This document shows, in pieces, positions 27,269-36,293 of a stretch of DNA of 64,000 bases. This DNA comes from Streptomyces kronopolitis (GTDB lineage: Bacteria > Actinomycetota > Actinomycetes > Streptomycetales > Streptomycetaceae), in assembly GCF_014646275.1 (NCBI RefSeq), contig NZ_BMND01000002.1:372001-436000 (forward strand). Direction: 5' to 3'. The number at the start of each line of letters is the position of its first letter. Position 1 is the stretch's first letter. A program made the position numbers and the translations under genes. The notes below the pieces were generated by a model that ran no database searches, was not told where the DNA came from, and was given only the letters and a program-made list of their open reading frames with translations.

Positions 27269-28918
27269 ATGAGCGCGCACGTTCCCGAACCGGCCCGGCA
27301 GCATCCCTCCCGCACCGTCCTGCTGCGCGGTGGCGAGGTGCACAGCCCCGCGGACCCCTTCGCCACCGCCATGGTCGTGGAGGGGGACCGCATCGCCTGG
27401 GTCGGCGAGGAGGGCGCGGCCGACTCCTTCGCCGACGGTGTCGACGAGGTCGTGCAGCTCGACGGCGCGCTGGTCACCCCGGCGTTCACGGACGCACATG
27501 TGCACACCACCTCGACCGGGCTGGCGCTCACCGGCCTCGACCTGTCCGGCGCCGGCGACCTGCCCGAGGCGCTGGCCCGGGTCCGCGCCTACGCCACCGC
27601 CCGCCCCGCCGACCGGGTCCTGCTCGGCCACGGCTGGGACGCCGCGCTCTGGCCGGCGGGCCGCGCGCCCTCCCGCGCGGAGCTGGACGAGGCCACCGGC
27701 GGCCGCCCGCTCTACCTCACCCGGGTCGACGTGCACTCCGCGGTCGTGACGACGGCGCTGCTGGACCTGGTCCCCGGCGTGCGCGAACGCACCGGATTCC
27801 ACGCCGACGCCCCGCTGACCGGCGACGCCCACCACGCGGTGCGCAAGGCCGCGTACGCCACCCTCACCCCCGCCCAGCGCAGGGAGGCCCAGGCCGCCGC
27901 CCTGGCGCGGGCCGCCGCGCTCGGCATCGGCACCGTCCACGAGTGCGCGGGCCCGGACATCTCCGGCGAGGACGACTTCACCGGACTGCTCGCCCTCGCC
28001 CGGCAGGGGACCGGCCCGCGGGTGGTCGGCTACTGGGCCGAGACGGTCGCATCCGCAAAGGACGCGCAGCGGATCCGCGAACTCGGCGCGATCGGCGCCG
28101 CGGGCGACCTGTTCGCCGACGGGTCGCTGGGGTCGCACACCGCCCACCTCCACGCCCCGTACGCGGACGCCGCCCACACCGGCGTCGCCCAGCTGGCCGC
28201 CGAGGACATCGCCGCCCATGTCGCCGCCTGCACCGAGGCCGGACTCCAGGCCGGTTTCCACGCCATCGGCGACGCCGCGCTCAGCCACGTCGTCGACGGC
28301 GTACGGGCCGCCGCCGAGCGCGTCGGCCTGGACCGGATCCGGGCCGCCCGGCACCGCGTCGAACACGCCGAGATGCTCACCGAGCGCACCATCGCCGGCT
28401 TCGCCGAGCTGGCCCTGACCGCCTCCGTCCAGCCCGCCTTCGACGCGGCCTGGGGTGGTGCGGAGGGCATGTACGCCGCCCGCCTGGGCGCCGAGCGGGC
28501 CCGCACCCTCAACCCGTACGCCGCGCTGCTGAAGGCCGGTGTCCCGCTCGCCCTGGGGTCCGACAGCCCGGTCACCCCGCTCGACCCCTGGGGCACCGTG
28601 CGCGCCGCCGTCTTCCACCGCACCCGCAGCCACGGCATCTCCGCCCGCGCCGCGTTCACCGCCCACACCCGCGGCGGCTGGCGCGCCGTCGGCCGGGACG
28701 ACGCCGGCGTCCTGGTGCCCGGCGCGCCCGCCGACTACGCGGTCTGGCGCACCGGCGAGCTGCTCGTCCAGGCGCCCGACGAACGGGTGGAACGCTGGTC
28801 GACCGACCCCCGCTCCGGCACCCCCGGCCTGCCCGATCTCACCCCCGGCAACGACCTCCCGGTGTGCCTGACCACGGTCGTCGGCGGGCGAACGGTCTTC
28901 GGGCCGCCGAACGAGTGA
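27269..28918 (+). CDS. YtcJ-type amidohydrolase
   Basis: 549 residues. The metal-binding DAHVH near residue 72, the long insertion typical of the YtcJ/NfdA branch, the late histidine segments FHAIGDAAL and HRVEHAEML, and the aspartate in LALGSDSPVTPLDPW are all present. Substrates in this branch are mostly unknown (N-substituted formamides in NfdA). Cytoplasmic, ATG start. A second member of the same family runs off the right edge of this window. Confidence 0.88.
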   Translation: MSAHVPEPARQHPSRTVLLRGGEVHSPADPFATAMVVEGDRIAWVGEEGAADSFADGVDEVVQLDGALVTPAFTDAHVHTTSTGLALTGLDLSGAGDLPEALARVRAYATARPADRVLLGHGWDAALWPAGRAPSRAELDEATGGRPLYLTRVDVHSAVVTTALLDLVPGVRERTGFHADAPLTGDAHHAVRKAAYATLTPAQRREAQAAALARAAALGIGTVHECAGPDISGEDDFTGLLALARQGTGPRVVGYWAETVASAKDAQRIRELGAIGAAGDLFADGSLGSHTAHLHAPYADAAHTGVAQLAAEDIAAHVAACTEAGLQAGFHAIGDAALSHVVDGVRAAAERVGLDRIRAARHRVEHAEMLTERTIAGFAELALTASVQPAFDAAWGGAEGMYAARLGAERARTLNPYAALLKAGVPLALGSDSPVTPLDPWGTVRAAVFHRTRSHGISARAAFTAHTRGGWRAVGRDDAGVLVPGAPADYAVWRTGELLVQAPDERVERWSTDPRSGTPGLPDLTPGNDLPVCLTTVVGGRTVFGPPNE

Positions 28919-29037
28919 CATCGCGCGGGCAGGTGCCGTCGCGGACCGTGCTTGCCGCTCCTTGGCTCTCCTGGGGCCGCTCGGGGCTGACCTGGGGCGA
29001 CGCGAAACGACGCAGGCGGAGCACCTGTTGACAGCAG

Positions 29038-29068
29038 GCGGTCGGCGGCCGGTAGGTTCGGCCGAGTC
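29038..29068 (+). promoter_or_regulatory. candidate vegetative promoter in the 530-base gap before lnt
   Basis: TTGACA (29038-29043) and TAGGTT (29063-29068) match the -35 and -10 of the main sigma factor, separated by 19 bases. Transcription from here would run about 375 bases before the lnt start. The gap 28919-29448 contains no convincing ORF. It holds a small hairpin (GGCGTGCC/GGCACGCC, near 29130-29150) and could be a long leader or a small RNA. Confidence 0.45.
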
Positions 29069-29448
29069 CACCACAGGACGTCCGACCGGCAGACCTCCGC
29101 GCAGTCGTCGAACGCAGCTGGGCCATGGGGCGGCGTGCCACTGGGCACGCCACCACTGGGAGCCAGGTCCAGCACCAGCGGCACGGGGCGACGGAACGTC
29201 TGGCCCGATCGGCAGGTGCGACCCGGGTGGGGCCCGGACGCTCAGTAGACAACGGCTCTCGGTCGACCCGCAGCCAGCGGGTCCCAGGTCGGCCCGAAGG
29301 GCGCCGGGCCCCTATCCGCACCGCGCCGCGGCCCGCCCGCGGCCTCCCGCGGCGTTCTTCACCTTTCGTGCACCCCGCATCCGCAACCCCGCCCTTCCGA
29401 TGTACGGTCAGCTCACCACCGCCACGACCTGCAGGAAGGCCCGCGACC

Positions 29449-31122
29449 GTGCCATCGGGTTCCGATACCACCGAAGAAGCCGTCAGCGGCACCTCGCCCG
29501 ACGGCCCGGTGCCCCCCGACGGGCAGGGCGCCACCGCCCTGACCACGCGGCCCCGGCGCGCCCGTCGGCTGGCCGCGCTCGCCCGCCGTGAGGCGCCGCG
29601 CACCGGCCTCGCGGTGGTCTTCGGCCTGGCGCTCGCCCTCGCCTTCCCGCCGTACGACCTGTGGCCGCTGTCCCTGGTGGCCGTCGCCGCGCTGTCGCTG
29701 CTCACCCGCGGCCGCGGCACGCGCCAGGGGGCGTGGACCGGCTTCGTCTTCGGGCTCCCGTTCTTCCTGCTCCTGCTGAAGTGGCTGCATGTCGTCGGCT
29801 GGGACGCGGTGGTGGGTCTCTCGGTCGCCGAGGCGCTCTTCGTGGCGCTGCTGGGCGCCGGGCTCGCCGTCACCTCCCGGCTGCCGCTCTGGCCGCTGTG
29901 GACCGCCTGCCTGTGGGTCGCCGAGGAGTGGGCCCGCGACCGGCTCCCGTTCGGCGGCTTCCCCTGGGGCCGGCTGGCGTTCGCCCACACCGGCACGCCG
30001 TTCACCCCGCTCGCCGCGCTCGGCGGCGCCCCGCTGGTGACCTTCGCCGTCGCGCTGGCCGGCGCCCTGCTCGCCGCCTGCGCCGCCACGCTCTGGGGGC
30101 TGCGCGGCAACGGCGGCCTGCGCCGGGCCGTGCCGGCCTTCGAGGCGTTCGGGCTGGCCGCCGCCGTCACCCTGGCCGGTCTGGCCGTCCCCGTCCCCAC
30201 GAAGGCCGACGACAGCGTGGACATCGCGGTCGTCCAGGGCAACGTCCAGCAGGCCGGCATGGACTTCCTGGGCCGCCCGATGAAGATCCTCGACAACCAC
30301 GCCGCGGCCACCGAGAAGCTCGCCGCGGACGTCCGGGCCGGCCGGGTCAAGAAGCCGGACCTGGTCATCTGGCCGGAGAACTCCTCCGACCTCGACCCCT
30401 TCCAGTACCCGCAGGCCTACGACCGGATCGACCGGGCCGTGAAGTCCATCGGGGTGCCCGTCCTGGTCGGCGCCCTGGTCGACCACCCCTCCAAGGCGGG
30501 CTACGTCTTCAACGAGGGCATCGTCTGGGACCCGAAGAAGGGCCCGGGCGCCTCCTACACCAAGCAGCACCCGGTGCCGTTCGGCGAGTACGTCCCGTTC
30601 CGGGAGCAGCTCAGCAAGATCATCACGCGCTTCCAGCGGGTGCCCCGCGACTTCTACCCCGGCAACCACACCGGGGTGCTCCAGCTCGGCCCCGCCCGGC
30701 TCGGCGACGTCATCTGCTTCGAGGTCGCCTACGACGAGATCGTGCACGACACGGTCGACGCCGGCGCCCGCGCCCTGGTCATCCAGACCAACAACGCCAC
30801 CTACGGCCGCACCGGTCAGCCCGAGCAGCAGCTGGCGATGTCCAAGCTGCGCGCCGTCGAACACGGCCGGGCCGTGGTCACCGCCGCCACCAGCGGCATC
30901 AGCGCGGTGGTCGCCCCGGACGGCACGGTTACCCACCAGATCCCCGAGTTCACCCGGGGCGTGGTCTCCGCGCGCATTCCGCTGCGTGACGAAACGACGC
31001 TCGCCGACCGCGTCGGTGCCGCTCCCGAGTGGCTGCTCGCTATCGTGGGCCTTCTGTCCTGTGCCGCCGCGGTGGTCAGCGGCAGGCGCGGGCGCACGAA
31101 GGACGAGAAGGGGCAGCAGTGA
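29449..31122 (+). CDS. lnt: apolipoprotein N-acyltransferase
   Basis: 557 residues from GTG 29449. The N-terminal half has several membrane helices (about 55-260) and the C-terminal half a nitrilase-type domain outside the membrane. The Glu-Lys-Cys triad is visible: E in WPENSSD, K in YTKQHPVPFGEYVPF, and C in VICFEVAYDE. The enzyme adds the third acyl chain to the N-terminal cysteine of lipoproteins. The stop overlaps the start of the glycosyltransferase gene (GTGA). In mycobacteria the two activities sit in one fused protein, so the coupling here is meaningful. Confidence 0.93.
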   Translation: MPSGSDTTEEAVSGTSPDGPVPPDGQGATALTTRPRRARRLAALARREAPRTGLAVVFGLALALAFPPYDLWPLSLVAVAALSLLTRGRGTRQGAWTGFVFGLPFFLLLLKWLHVVGWDAVVGLSVAEALFVALLGAGLAVTSRLPLWPLWTACLWVAEEWARDRLPFGGFPWGRLAFAHTGTPFTPLAALGGAPLVTFAVALAGALLAACAATLWGLRGNGGLRRAVPAFEAFGLAAAVTLAGLAVPVPTKADDSVDIAVVQGNVQQAGMDFLGRPMKILDNHAAATEKLAADVRAGRVKKPDLVIWPENSSDLDPFQYPQAYDRIDRAVKSIGVPVLVGALVDHPSKAGYVFNEGIVWDPKKGPGASYTKQHPVPFGEYVPFREQLSKIITRFQRVPRDFYPGNHTGVLQLGPARLGDVICFEVAYDEIVHDTVDAGARALVIQTNNATYGRTGQPEQQLAMSKLRAVEHGRAVVTAATSGISAVVAPDGTVTHQIPEFTRGVVSARIPLRDETTLADRVGAAPEWLLAIVGLLSCAAAVVSGRRGRTKDEKGQQ

Positions 31123-31874
31123 CAGACGGTCAGCGGCAATACGGTCCGCTCGGCACCACGTTGGTGATCATTCCGACCTACAACGAGGCGGAGAACATCA
31201 AGCCGATCGTCTCGCGGGTGCGCGCGGCCGTCCCCGAGGCGCACGTCCTGGTCGCGGACGACAACAGCCCCGACGGCACCGGCAAGTTCGCCGACGAGCT
31301 GGCCGCCGACGACGCGCACGTCCACGTCCTGCACCGCAAGGGCAAGGACGGCCTCGGCGCCGCCTACCTCGCGGGCTTCCGGTGGGGCATCGAGCACGGC
31401 TACGGCGTGCTGGTCGAGATGGACGCCGACGGCTCGCACCAGCCCGAGGAGCTCCCGCGGCTGCTGACCGCCCTCAAGGGCGCCGACCTCGTCCTCGGCT
31501 CGCGCTGGGTGCCCGGTGGCCGCACCGTGAACTGGCCCAAGTACCGCCAGTTGATCTCCCGCGGCGGCAGCACGTACTCCCGGCTGGTGCTGGACCTGCC
31601 GCTGCACGACATCACCGGCGGCTTCCGGGCCTTCCGCGCGGAGGCGCTGACGGGTCTGGGCCTGGACGACGTGGCCTCGCAGGGCTACTGCTTCCAGGTC
31701 GACCTCGCCCGCCGCGCGGTGCAGGCCGGCTACCACGTCGTCGAGGTCCCGATCACCTTCGTCGAGCGGGAGCTGGGCGACAGCAAGATGAGCCGGGACA
31801 TCGTCGTCGAGGCGCTGTGGCGGGTCACGGCCTGGGGCATCGGCTCGCGGGTGGACAAGATCCGCGGCCGCTGA
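31119..31874 (+). CDS. ppm1: polyprenol-phosphate mannosyltransferase
   Basis: 251 residues from GTG 31119. GT2-family enzyme: VIIPTYNEAENI, VADDNSPDGT, the metal-binding VEMDADGSHQPEE, and GSRWVPGG with LPLHDITGGFRAFR. It transfers mannose from GDP-mannose to polyprenol phosphate on the inner membrane face; the product feeds protein O-mannosylation and glycolipids. In Streptomyces this enzyme is needed for glycosylation of phage receptors and secreted lipoproteins. No membrane tail is present, so it probably relies on Lnt (overlapping gene, known interaction in actinobacteria) for membrane placement. Confidence 0.92.
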   Translation: MTDGQRQYGPLGTTLVIIPTYNEAENIKPIVSRVRAAVPEAHVLVADDNSPDGTGKFADELAADDAHVHVLHRKGKDGLGAAYLAGFRWGIEHGYGVLVEMDADGSHQPEELPRLLTALKGADLVLGSRWVPGGRTVNWPKYRQLISRGGSTYSRLVLDLPLHDITGGFRAFRAEALTGLGLDDVASQGYCFQVDLARRAVQAGYHVVEVPITFVERELGDSKMSRDIVVEALWRVTAWGIGSRVDKIRGR

Positions 31875-31955
31875 CGCCGCGCACCCCGAGCGGTTCTCGC
31901 GCCCCCGGACGGACCTTTGCCGGGGGCAGCGGCGCGGGCCAGGCACACTTGAGGC

Positions 31956-32543
31956 ATGACGTCAGGAGCCACGCCCCCGCCGAATCCCCGCCCCTCCCGG
32001 CCCTCGCGCGCCCGCCGGTACGTGCCTTTGGGCGTCGCCGCCTGGATGGTGCTGGAGATCTGGCTGCTGACGGTGGTCGCCGAGGCCACCAGCGGGTGGA
32101 CGGTGGCGCTGCTGCTGATCGCCGGGGTGCTGGTCGGCGGCTATGTGATCAAGCGGGCCGGCCGCCGTGCCTGGCAGCGGCTCGCCGAGAGCATGCAGGG
32201 CGGCGGCGACCCGGCGGCCCCCGGCGGCCGCGCCCCGTCCGGCAACGGCGCGTCGGGCAGCGGCAATACGCTCCCGATGGCGGGCGGACTGCTGCTGATG
32301 CTGCCGGGGCTGGCGTCCGACGCGCTGGGGCTGCTCTGCCTCTTCCCGCCGACCGGCAAGCTGATCCAGCGCCGCACCGAGAAGCTGCTGTCCCGCAGGA
32401 AGCGGCCCGCCGCGGGCTCGTTCGGTGACGCCTTCCAGCAGGCCAGGATGCACCGGCCGGACGGGAAGGTCGTCCAGGGCGAGGTCATCCGGGAGGACGG
32501 GCCGACGCCGCCGCGCCGCCAGGACCCGCCGCTGACCGGCTGA
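31956..32543 (+). CDS. fxsA: FxsA family membrane protein
   Basis: 195 residues. Two membrane segments near the N-terminus (VPLGVAAWMVLEIWLL and ALLLIAGVLVGGYVI) and a third after a G/S-rich linker (MAGGLLLMLPGLASDALGLLCLFPP) reproduce the FxsA pattern, including the PGxxSDxxGL motif. FxsA was named for suppressing F-plasmid exclusion of phage T7 in E. coli; its role in actinomycetes is unclear. It follows ppm1 by 81 bases on the same strand and is closed by a strong hairpin. Confidence 0.9.
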   Translation: MTSGATPPPNPRPSRPSRARRYVPLGVAAWMVLEIWLLTVVAEATSGWTVALLLIAGVLVGGYVIKRAGRRAWQRLAESMQGGGDPAAPGGRAPSGNGASGSGNTLPMAGGLLLMLPGLASDALGLLCLFPPTGKLIQRRTEKLLSRRKRPAAGSFGDAFQQARMHRPDGKVVQGEVIREDGPTPPRRQDPPLTG

Positions 32544-32594
32544 GCGCCCCCGCCGCACCCCCGGGCCCGCGCCCGGGGGAGTCCCGGACAGCGA

Positions 32595-32635
32595 CAAGGG
32601 CCGGGTCACCGCGCAGTGCGGTGACCCGGCCCTTG
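32595..32635. terminator. 18-bp bidirectional terminator between fxsA and rbpA
   Basis: A perfect 18-bp stem (32595-32612 with 32618-32635) around a 5-base loop lies between the two convergent stop codons. As it is symmetrical it can end transcription from both directions. Confidence 0.9.
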
Positions 32636-32660
32636 GGTATTGCTCGGTGCAATCCCGCCG

Positions 32661-33038
32661 TCAGGCGGACTTGCGGTTGGTGTCGCGCGGATGCACGGCA
32701 ATGTTCATGGTGCCGGAGCGCAGGACGGCCAGCCGTTCGGCCAGCACCTCCTCGAGCTCCTCGCGGGTGCGCCGCTCCATGAGCATGTCCCAGTGCGTAC
32801 GCGCGGGCTTACCCTTCTTTTCCTCAGGGCCATCGCCATCCACCAGAAGCGAGGGTGCACCGCATACCTTGCACTCCCACTCCGGCGGAATCTCGGCCTC
32901 AACCGAGAACGGCATCTCGAATCGATGTCCGTTCTCGCATGCGTACTCCACCGCCTGGCGCGGGGCCAGGTCGATGCCGCGGTCGGTCTCGTAGCTGGTC
33001 ACCACGAGTCGCGTGCCGCGGAGAGCTCGCTCACTCAT
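32661..33038 (-). CDS. rbpA: RNA polymerase-binding protein RbpA
   Basis: 125 residues, full length. The core domain has YACENGHRFEMPF and WECKVCG, then the basic linker KKGKPARTHWDMLMERR and the sigma-interaction domain (EELEEVLAERLAVLRSG). RbpA binds the beta subunit and the principal sigma factors, stabilising the open complex. In S. coelicolor its gene is activated under disulfide stress by sigma-R. A matching promoter is visible here 62 bases upstream of the start. Convergent with fxsA; the order ppm1-fxsA-rbpA is the same as I recall for S. coelicolor. Confidence 0.96.
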   Translation of the reverse strand: MSERALRGTRLVVTSYETDRGIDLAPRQAVEYACENGHRFEMPFSVEAEIPPEWECKVCGAPSLLVDGDGPEEKKGKPARTHWDMLMERRTREELEEVLAERLAVLRSGTMNIAVHPRDTNRKSA

Positions 33039-33099
33039 GAATCGTGCCTCCCGGGCTTGTCGCCCACAGGACAGGTGTCGCTGTCGTCGTCATCCGGTC

Positions 33100-33125
33100 A
33101 ACGTCCGGTCGGCGGTGAAGATTCC
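33100..33125 (-). promoter_or_regulatory. sigma-R promoter of rbpA
   Basis: On the minus strand GGAAT (33125-33121) is followed after exactly 18 bases by GTT (33102-33100), the consensus of the thiol-stress sigma factor SigR. It points at rbpA, a known SigR target in S. coelicolor. The rest of the 306-base gap up to 33344 contains a 7-bp inverted repeat (33241-33258) but no gene. Confidence 0.85.
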
Positions 33126-33344
33126 CGCATTCGGGAGATGCGCCCACCCGTCGCCCACCACCGCCCACTGATGGAGGCGCTGTGCGCCGCTGCCTTCCTT
33201 CGTGCCGCCCCTTGTTGTACCCACCATTGCCCGGTTTGTCACATCTGGCAGCAGATGTCACCCAGCGCCATATATGGTTGAGCGCGCAGTAACGGTCCGC
33301 CTGGTGAGCCAAAGGCGTACACTACCGCTCCGCAGCCCCTGGGC

Positions 33345-34730
33345 CTAAATCCGGTCAGGCACAGGATTTCCGGCCGCCGCGATCGCCCGGCCCACCGGCA
33401 CCCTCGCCAGCAGGACAAAACCGATCAAAAAGAAGGCCACCAGGGACACGATGGCGTCCCGATAGCTCCCGGTGAGCTGGTAGGTCACCCCGAACACCAG
33501 CGGCCCCAGCCAGCTCACGCCCCGGTCGCTGATCTCGTACGCGGAGAAGTACTCCGCCTCCCTGCCGCGCGGCACCAGCTGCGAGAACAGCGAGCGCGAC
33601 AGCGCCTGGCTGCCGCCCAGGACCAGGCCGATGCCGGCGGCCAGCGCGAAGAACCACACGGGTGCCCGGGCCGGCAGGACGTAGCCGGCCGCGACCGTCA
33701 GCGTCCAGGCGGCCAGCGAGGCCAGGATCGTCCGCTGCGCGCCGTACCGCCGGGCGAGCCGGCCCATCAGCAGGGCGCCGGCCGCCGCCAGCACCTGCAC
33801 CAGCAGGACGGCGACGATCAGCGTGCTCTGGTCCAGCCCCAGTTCCTCCGAGCCGTACACCGACGCCTGGGTGATCACCGTCTGCACCCCGTCGTTGTAG
33901 ACGAGATAGGCCAGCAGGAAGGAGAGGGTGAGCGGGTGGCGGCGCATCCCGCGCAAGGTCTCGGCCAGCTGCCGCCAGCCCTGGGCGAGCGAGGCGCCGC
34001 CCGCCGCACCGGGCGCCCCGGCGGCCGCCGTCCGGCGGTCGCGCAGCCGGCGCAGCGGGATCACGGAGAACACGCCCCACCACAGCCCCGCCGAGGCCAG
34101 GCAGATGCGGACCGCGGCGCCGGCGGAGAGGCCGAAGGAGTCGTGCGCGCCGTAGAGCGCCAGGTTGGCCAGCAGGACCAGCGCCCCGGCCGCGTAGCCG
34201 AAGGCCCAGCCCCGGGACGAGACCGCGTCCCGCTCCTCGGGGGTCGCGATCTGCGGCAGGAAGGAGTTGTAGAGCATCGTCGACACCACGAACGACACGT
34301 TCGCGAGGATCAGCAGCGCGCCGCCCAGCAGATAGCGGTCGCCGCCGAGGAAGAACATCCCCGCCGTCGCGGCCGCGCCCGTATACGCGCAGCACCCCAG
34401 CAGCGGCTTCTTCCGGCCGGTCCGGTCGGCCACGGCCCCGGCGAGCGGCATCGCCAATACGGACAGCAGCAGCGAGAGGGACACCGTGTACGGGTAGAAG
34501 GAGCCGGCGCGCACCGGGATGCCCAGCGGGTGCACCAGGCCGTGCGCGTCCGCCGCGGCCGTCGTCACCGAGGTCAGGTACGGCCCCAGGAAGACGGTCA
34601 GCACGGTCGTCGAATAGACGCTGTTGGCCCAGTCGTACCAGTACCAGCCGCGTTGCTCGCGGCGCCGGGCGGCCGCCTCGTCCACGGCCCCGCCCACGGC
34701 TTGTGTGCCCTCCACGCCCGCCCCCGTCAT
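33345..34730 (-). CDS. UMF1/Atg22-like MFS transporter
   Basis: 461 residues from ATG 34730 (AAGGGGGACGGG directly upstream). The N-terminal REQRGWYWYDWANSVYSTTV is the hallmark of the UMF1 (Atg22-like) branch of the MFS. About 12 membrane segments follow, with GAVADRTGRKKPLL between TM2 and TM3. Fungal relatives export amino acids from the vacuole; bacterial substrates are not known. It is upstream of rbpA on the same strand but separated by 306 bases and the sigma-R promoter. Confidence 0.88.
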   Translation of the reverse strand: MTGAGVEGTQAVGGAVDEAAARRREQRGWYWYDWANSVYSTTVLTVFLGPYLTSVTTAAADAHGLVHPLGIPVRAGSFYPYTVSLSLLLSVLAMPLAGAVADRTGRKKPLLGCCAYTGAAATAGMFFLGGDRYLLGGALLILANVSFVVSTMLYNSFLPQIATPEERDAVSSRGWAFGYAAGALVLLANLALYGAHDSFGLSAGAAVRICLASAGLWWGVFSVIPLRRLRDRRTAAAGAPGAAGGASLAQGWRQLAETLRGMRRHPLTLSFLLAYLVYNDGVQTVITQASVYGSEELGLDQSTLIVAVLLVQVLAAAGALLMGRLARRYGAQRTILASLAAWTLTVAAGYVLPARAPVWFFALAAGIGLVLGGSQALSRSLFSQLVPRGREAEYFSAYEISDRGVSWLGPLVFGVTYQLTGSYRDAIVSLVAFFLIGFVLLARVPVGRAIAAAGNPVPDRI

Positions 34731-34812
34731 CCCGTCCCCCTTCACCGCGGCGGACCGCCGGCGGGGCCGCGGCGGGCGGACGCGCAGTTCCCGCGCGGGC
34801 CCGGCACCCCGT

Positions 34813-35613
34813 TCAGACCCAGCACCCGCGCTCGGTCAGTACCGTCCGCAGCGTCTCGATGTGGTCGGTCATGATGCCATCCACGCCCAGGTCGAGCAGG
34901 GCGGTCATCCGCTCCGCGTCATTGACCGTCCAGACATGCACCTGCATGCCCAGGGCGTGCGCGGCGCGCAGGAACAGCGGATCGACGACCGGGATGCCCC
35001 ACTGCCGCTCGGGGACCTGGACGCACACCGCGCTGCGGCGCACCGCCGCGCCCAGCAGCCGGTCCAGCGGCAGCCGGCCGCGGCCGTAGGAGCGCAGCCG
35101 CAGGCCGGCCACGCCGCGGGTGCCCAGCGAGCTGGCCAGCGGGCGGCCGGCCAGCCGCTGCGCCCGGGCGACCCGGGCCTCCGAGAACGAGCCGACGCAC
35201 ACCCGGTCCCAGGCGCCGGTGCGGCGCAGCAGGCCGAGCAGCGGCTCCAGCGCGGACTCCGCCTTGAGGTCGACGTTCCAGCGCGCGTCGGGGAACTCCT
35301 CCAAAAGCTCCTCGAACAGCGGCAGCGGCTCCCGGCCGGCGACCCGGGCCCGGCGCACCGCCTGCCAGGGGAGCGAGGCGATGGCGCCCCGGGAGTCGGT
35401 GACGCGGTCGAGGGTGGCGTCGTGGAAGGCGACGAGGTGTCCGTCCGATGTGGTGTGCACATCGGTCTCCAGATAGCGGTAGCCGAGGGCGACCGCGCGC
35501 CGGAAGGCGGCGGCGGTGTTCTCCAGGCCGTCGGCCGCCCCGCCGCGGTGGGCGAAGGGCAGCGGCGCGGGGTGGTCGAGATAGGCGTGGCGGGGGCGTA
35601 TCGCTGAGGTCAC
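34813..35613 (-). CDS. glycerophosphodiester phosphodiesterase
   Basis: 266 residues from GTG 35613, which overlaps the TGA of the yczE-like gene. FAHRGGAADGLENTAAAF (catalytic histidine and the first acid), LETDVHTTSDGHLVAFHDATLDR (metal ligands and second histidine), and WNVDLKAE are all intact. No signal peptide, so cytoplasmic hydrolysis of glycerophosphodiesters to glycerol 3-phosphate and alcohol. There is no ribosome-binding site of its own, as expected for a gene translated by coupling to the one before. Confidence 0.93.
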   Translation of the reverse strand: MTSAIRPRHAYLDHPAPLPFAHRGGAADGLENTAAAFRRAVALGYRYLETDVHTTSDGHLVAFHDATLDRVTDSRGAIASLPWQAVRRARVAGREPLPLFEELLEEFPDARWNVDLKAESALEPLLGLLRRTGAWDRVCVGSFSEARVARAQRLAGRPLASSLGTRGVAGLRLRSYGRGRLPLDRLLGAAVRRSAVCVQVPERQWGIPVVDPLFLRAAHALGMQVHVWTVNDAERMTALLDLGVDGIMTDHIETLRTVLTERGCWV

Positions 35614-36293
35614 TCGGGCAGTATCGCGCGCTCGGGTGACGTCCTTGAGCGGGCCACCACCGGGGACGGCTCCCCGGGCAGGCCGCTGATCGCGAAGCGG
35701 CGGAGGAAGAACTGCGCCAGCGGCCCGATGGCCAGCGCGTAGACCACCGTGCCGACCCCGAGGGACCCGCCGAGCAGAAAGCCGACCGCGAGCACCGTGA
35801 TCTCGATGCAGGTCCGCACCAGCCGCACCGGGCGGCCGGTGCGCTGATGCAGCCCGGTCATCAGGCCGTCGCGCGGTCCCGCGCCGTAGCGGGCCGAGAT
35901 GTAGAGGCCGGTCGCGGCGCCGTTGAGGACGACGGCGAACGCCAGGAGCGGGATGCGCGCCCCCAACGCCGACAGCTCCGGCGTCACGGCCAGCGTCGCG
36001 TCCATCACCAGCCCGAGGATCACCACGTTGGACACCGTGCCCAGCCCGGGGCGCTGCCGCAGCGGGATCCACAGCAGCAGGATCAGCACGCCGGACACGA
36101 TGGTGACGGTGCCGATCGACAGCCCCGTATGCCGGGATATGCCCTGGTTCAGTACGCTCCATGGCTCCAGGCCCAGGTCCGCGCGGACCATCAGTCCCAT
36201 GCTCACGCCGTACAGCGGCAGCCCCGTGTACAGCTGGACGAGGCGGCGCGTCACCGGCGCCCTCCCCGGACCGGACCCTCTGGGCGTGGACAT
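35610..36293 (-). CDS. yczE: YczE family membrane protein
   Basis: 227 residues from ATG 36293 (GGAGGGGG 7 bases upstream). Five or so hydrophobic segments, starting RLVQLYTGLPLYGVSMGLMV and including the characteristic GAGPRDGLMTGL. In Bacillus YczE is linked to antibiotic (bacillomycin/surfactin) production by an unclear mechanism. The gene is divergent from a MocR-type regulator, the same pairing known as yczE-yczR, and overlaps the GDPD gene by four bases. Confidence 0.88.
   Translation of the reverse strand: MSTPRGSGPGRAPVTRRLVQLYTGLPLYGVSMGLMVRADLGLEPWSVLNQGISRHTGLSIGTVTIVSGVLILLLWIPLRQRPGLGTVSNVVILGLVMDATLAVTPELSALGARIPLLAFAVVLNGAATGLYISARYGAGPRDGLMTGLHQRTGRPVRLVRTCIEITVLAVGFLLGGSLGVGTVVYALAIGPLAQFFLRRFAISGLPGEPSPVVARSRTSPERAILPE

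Noticed and set aside
28919..29448. Possible RNase P, 6S or tRNA-like RNA in the gap before lnt
   Set aside because: None of the conserved RNase P or tRNA sequence elements could be found; only a promoter-like pair and one hairpin are supported.
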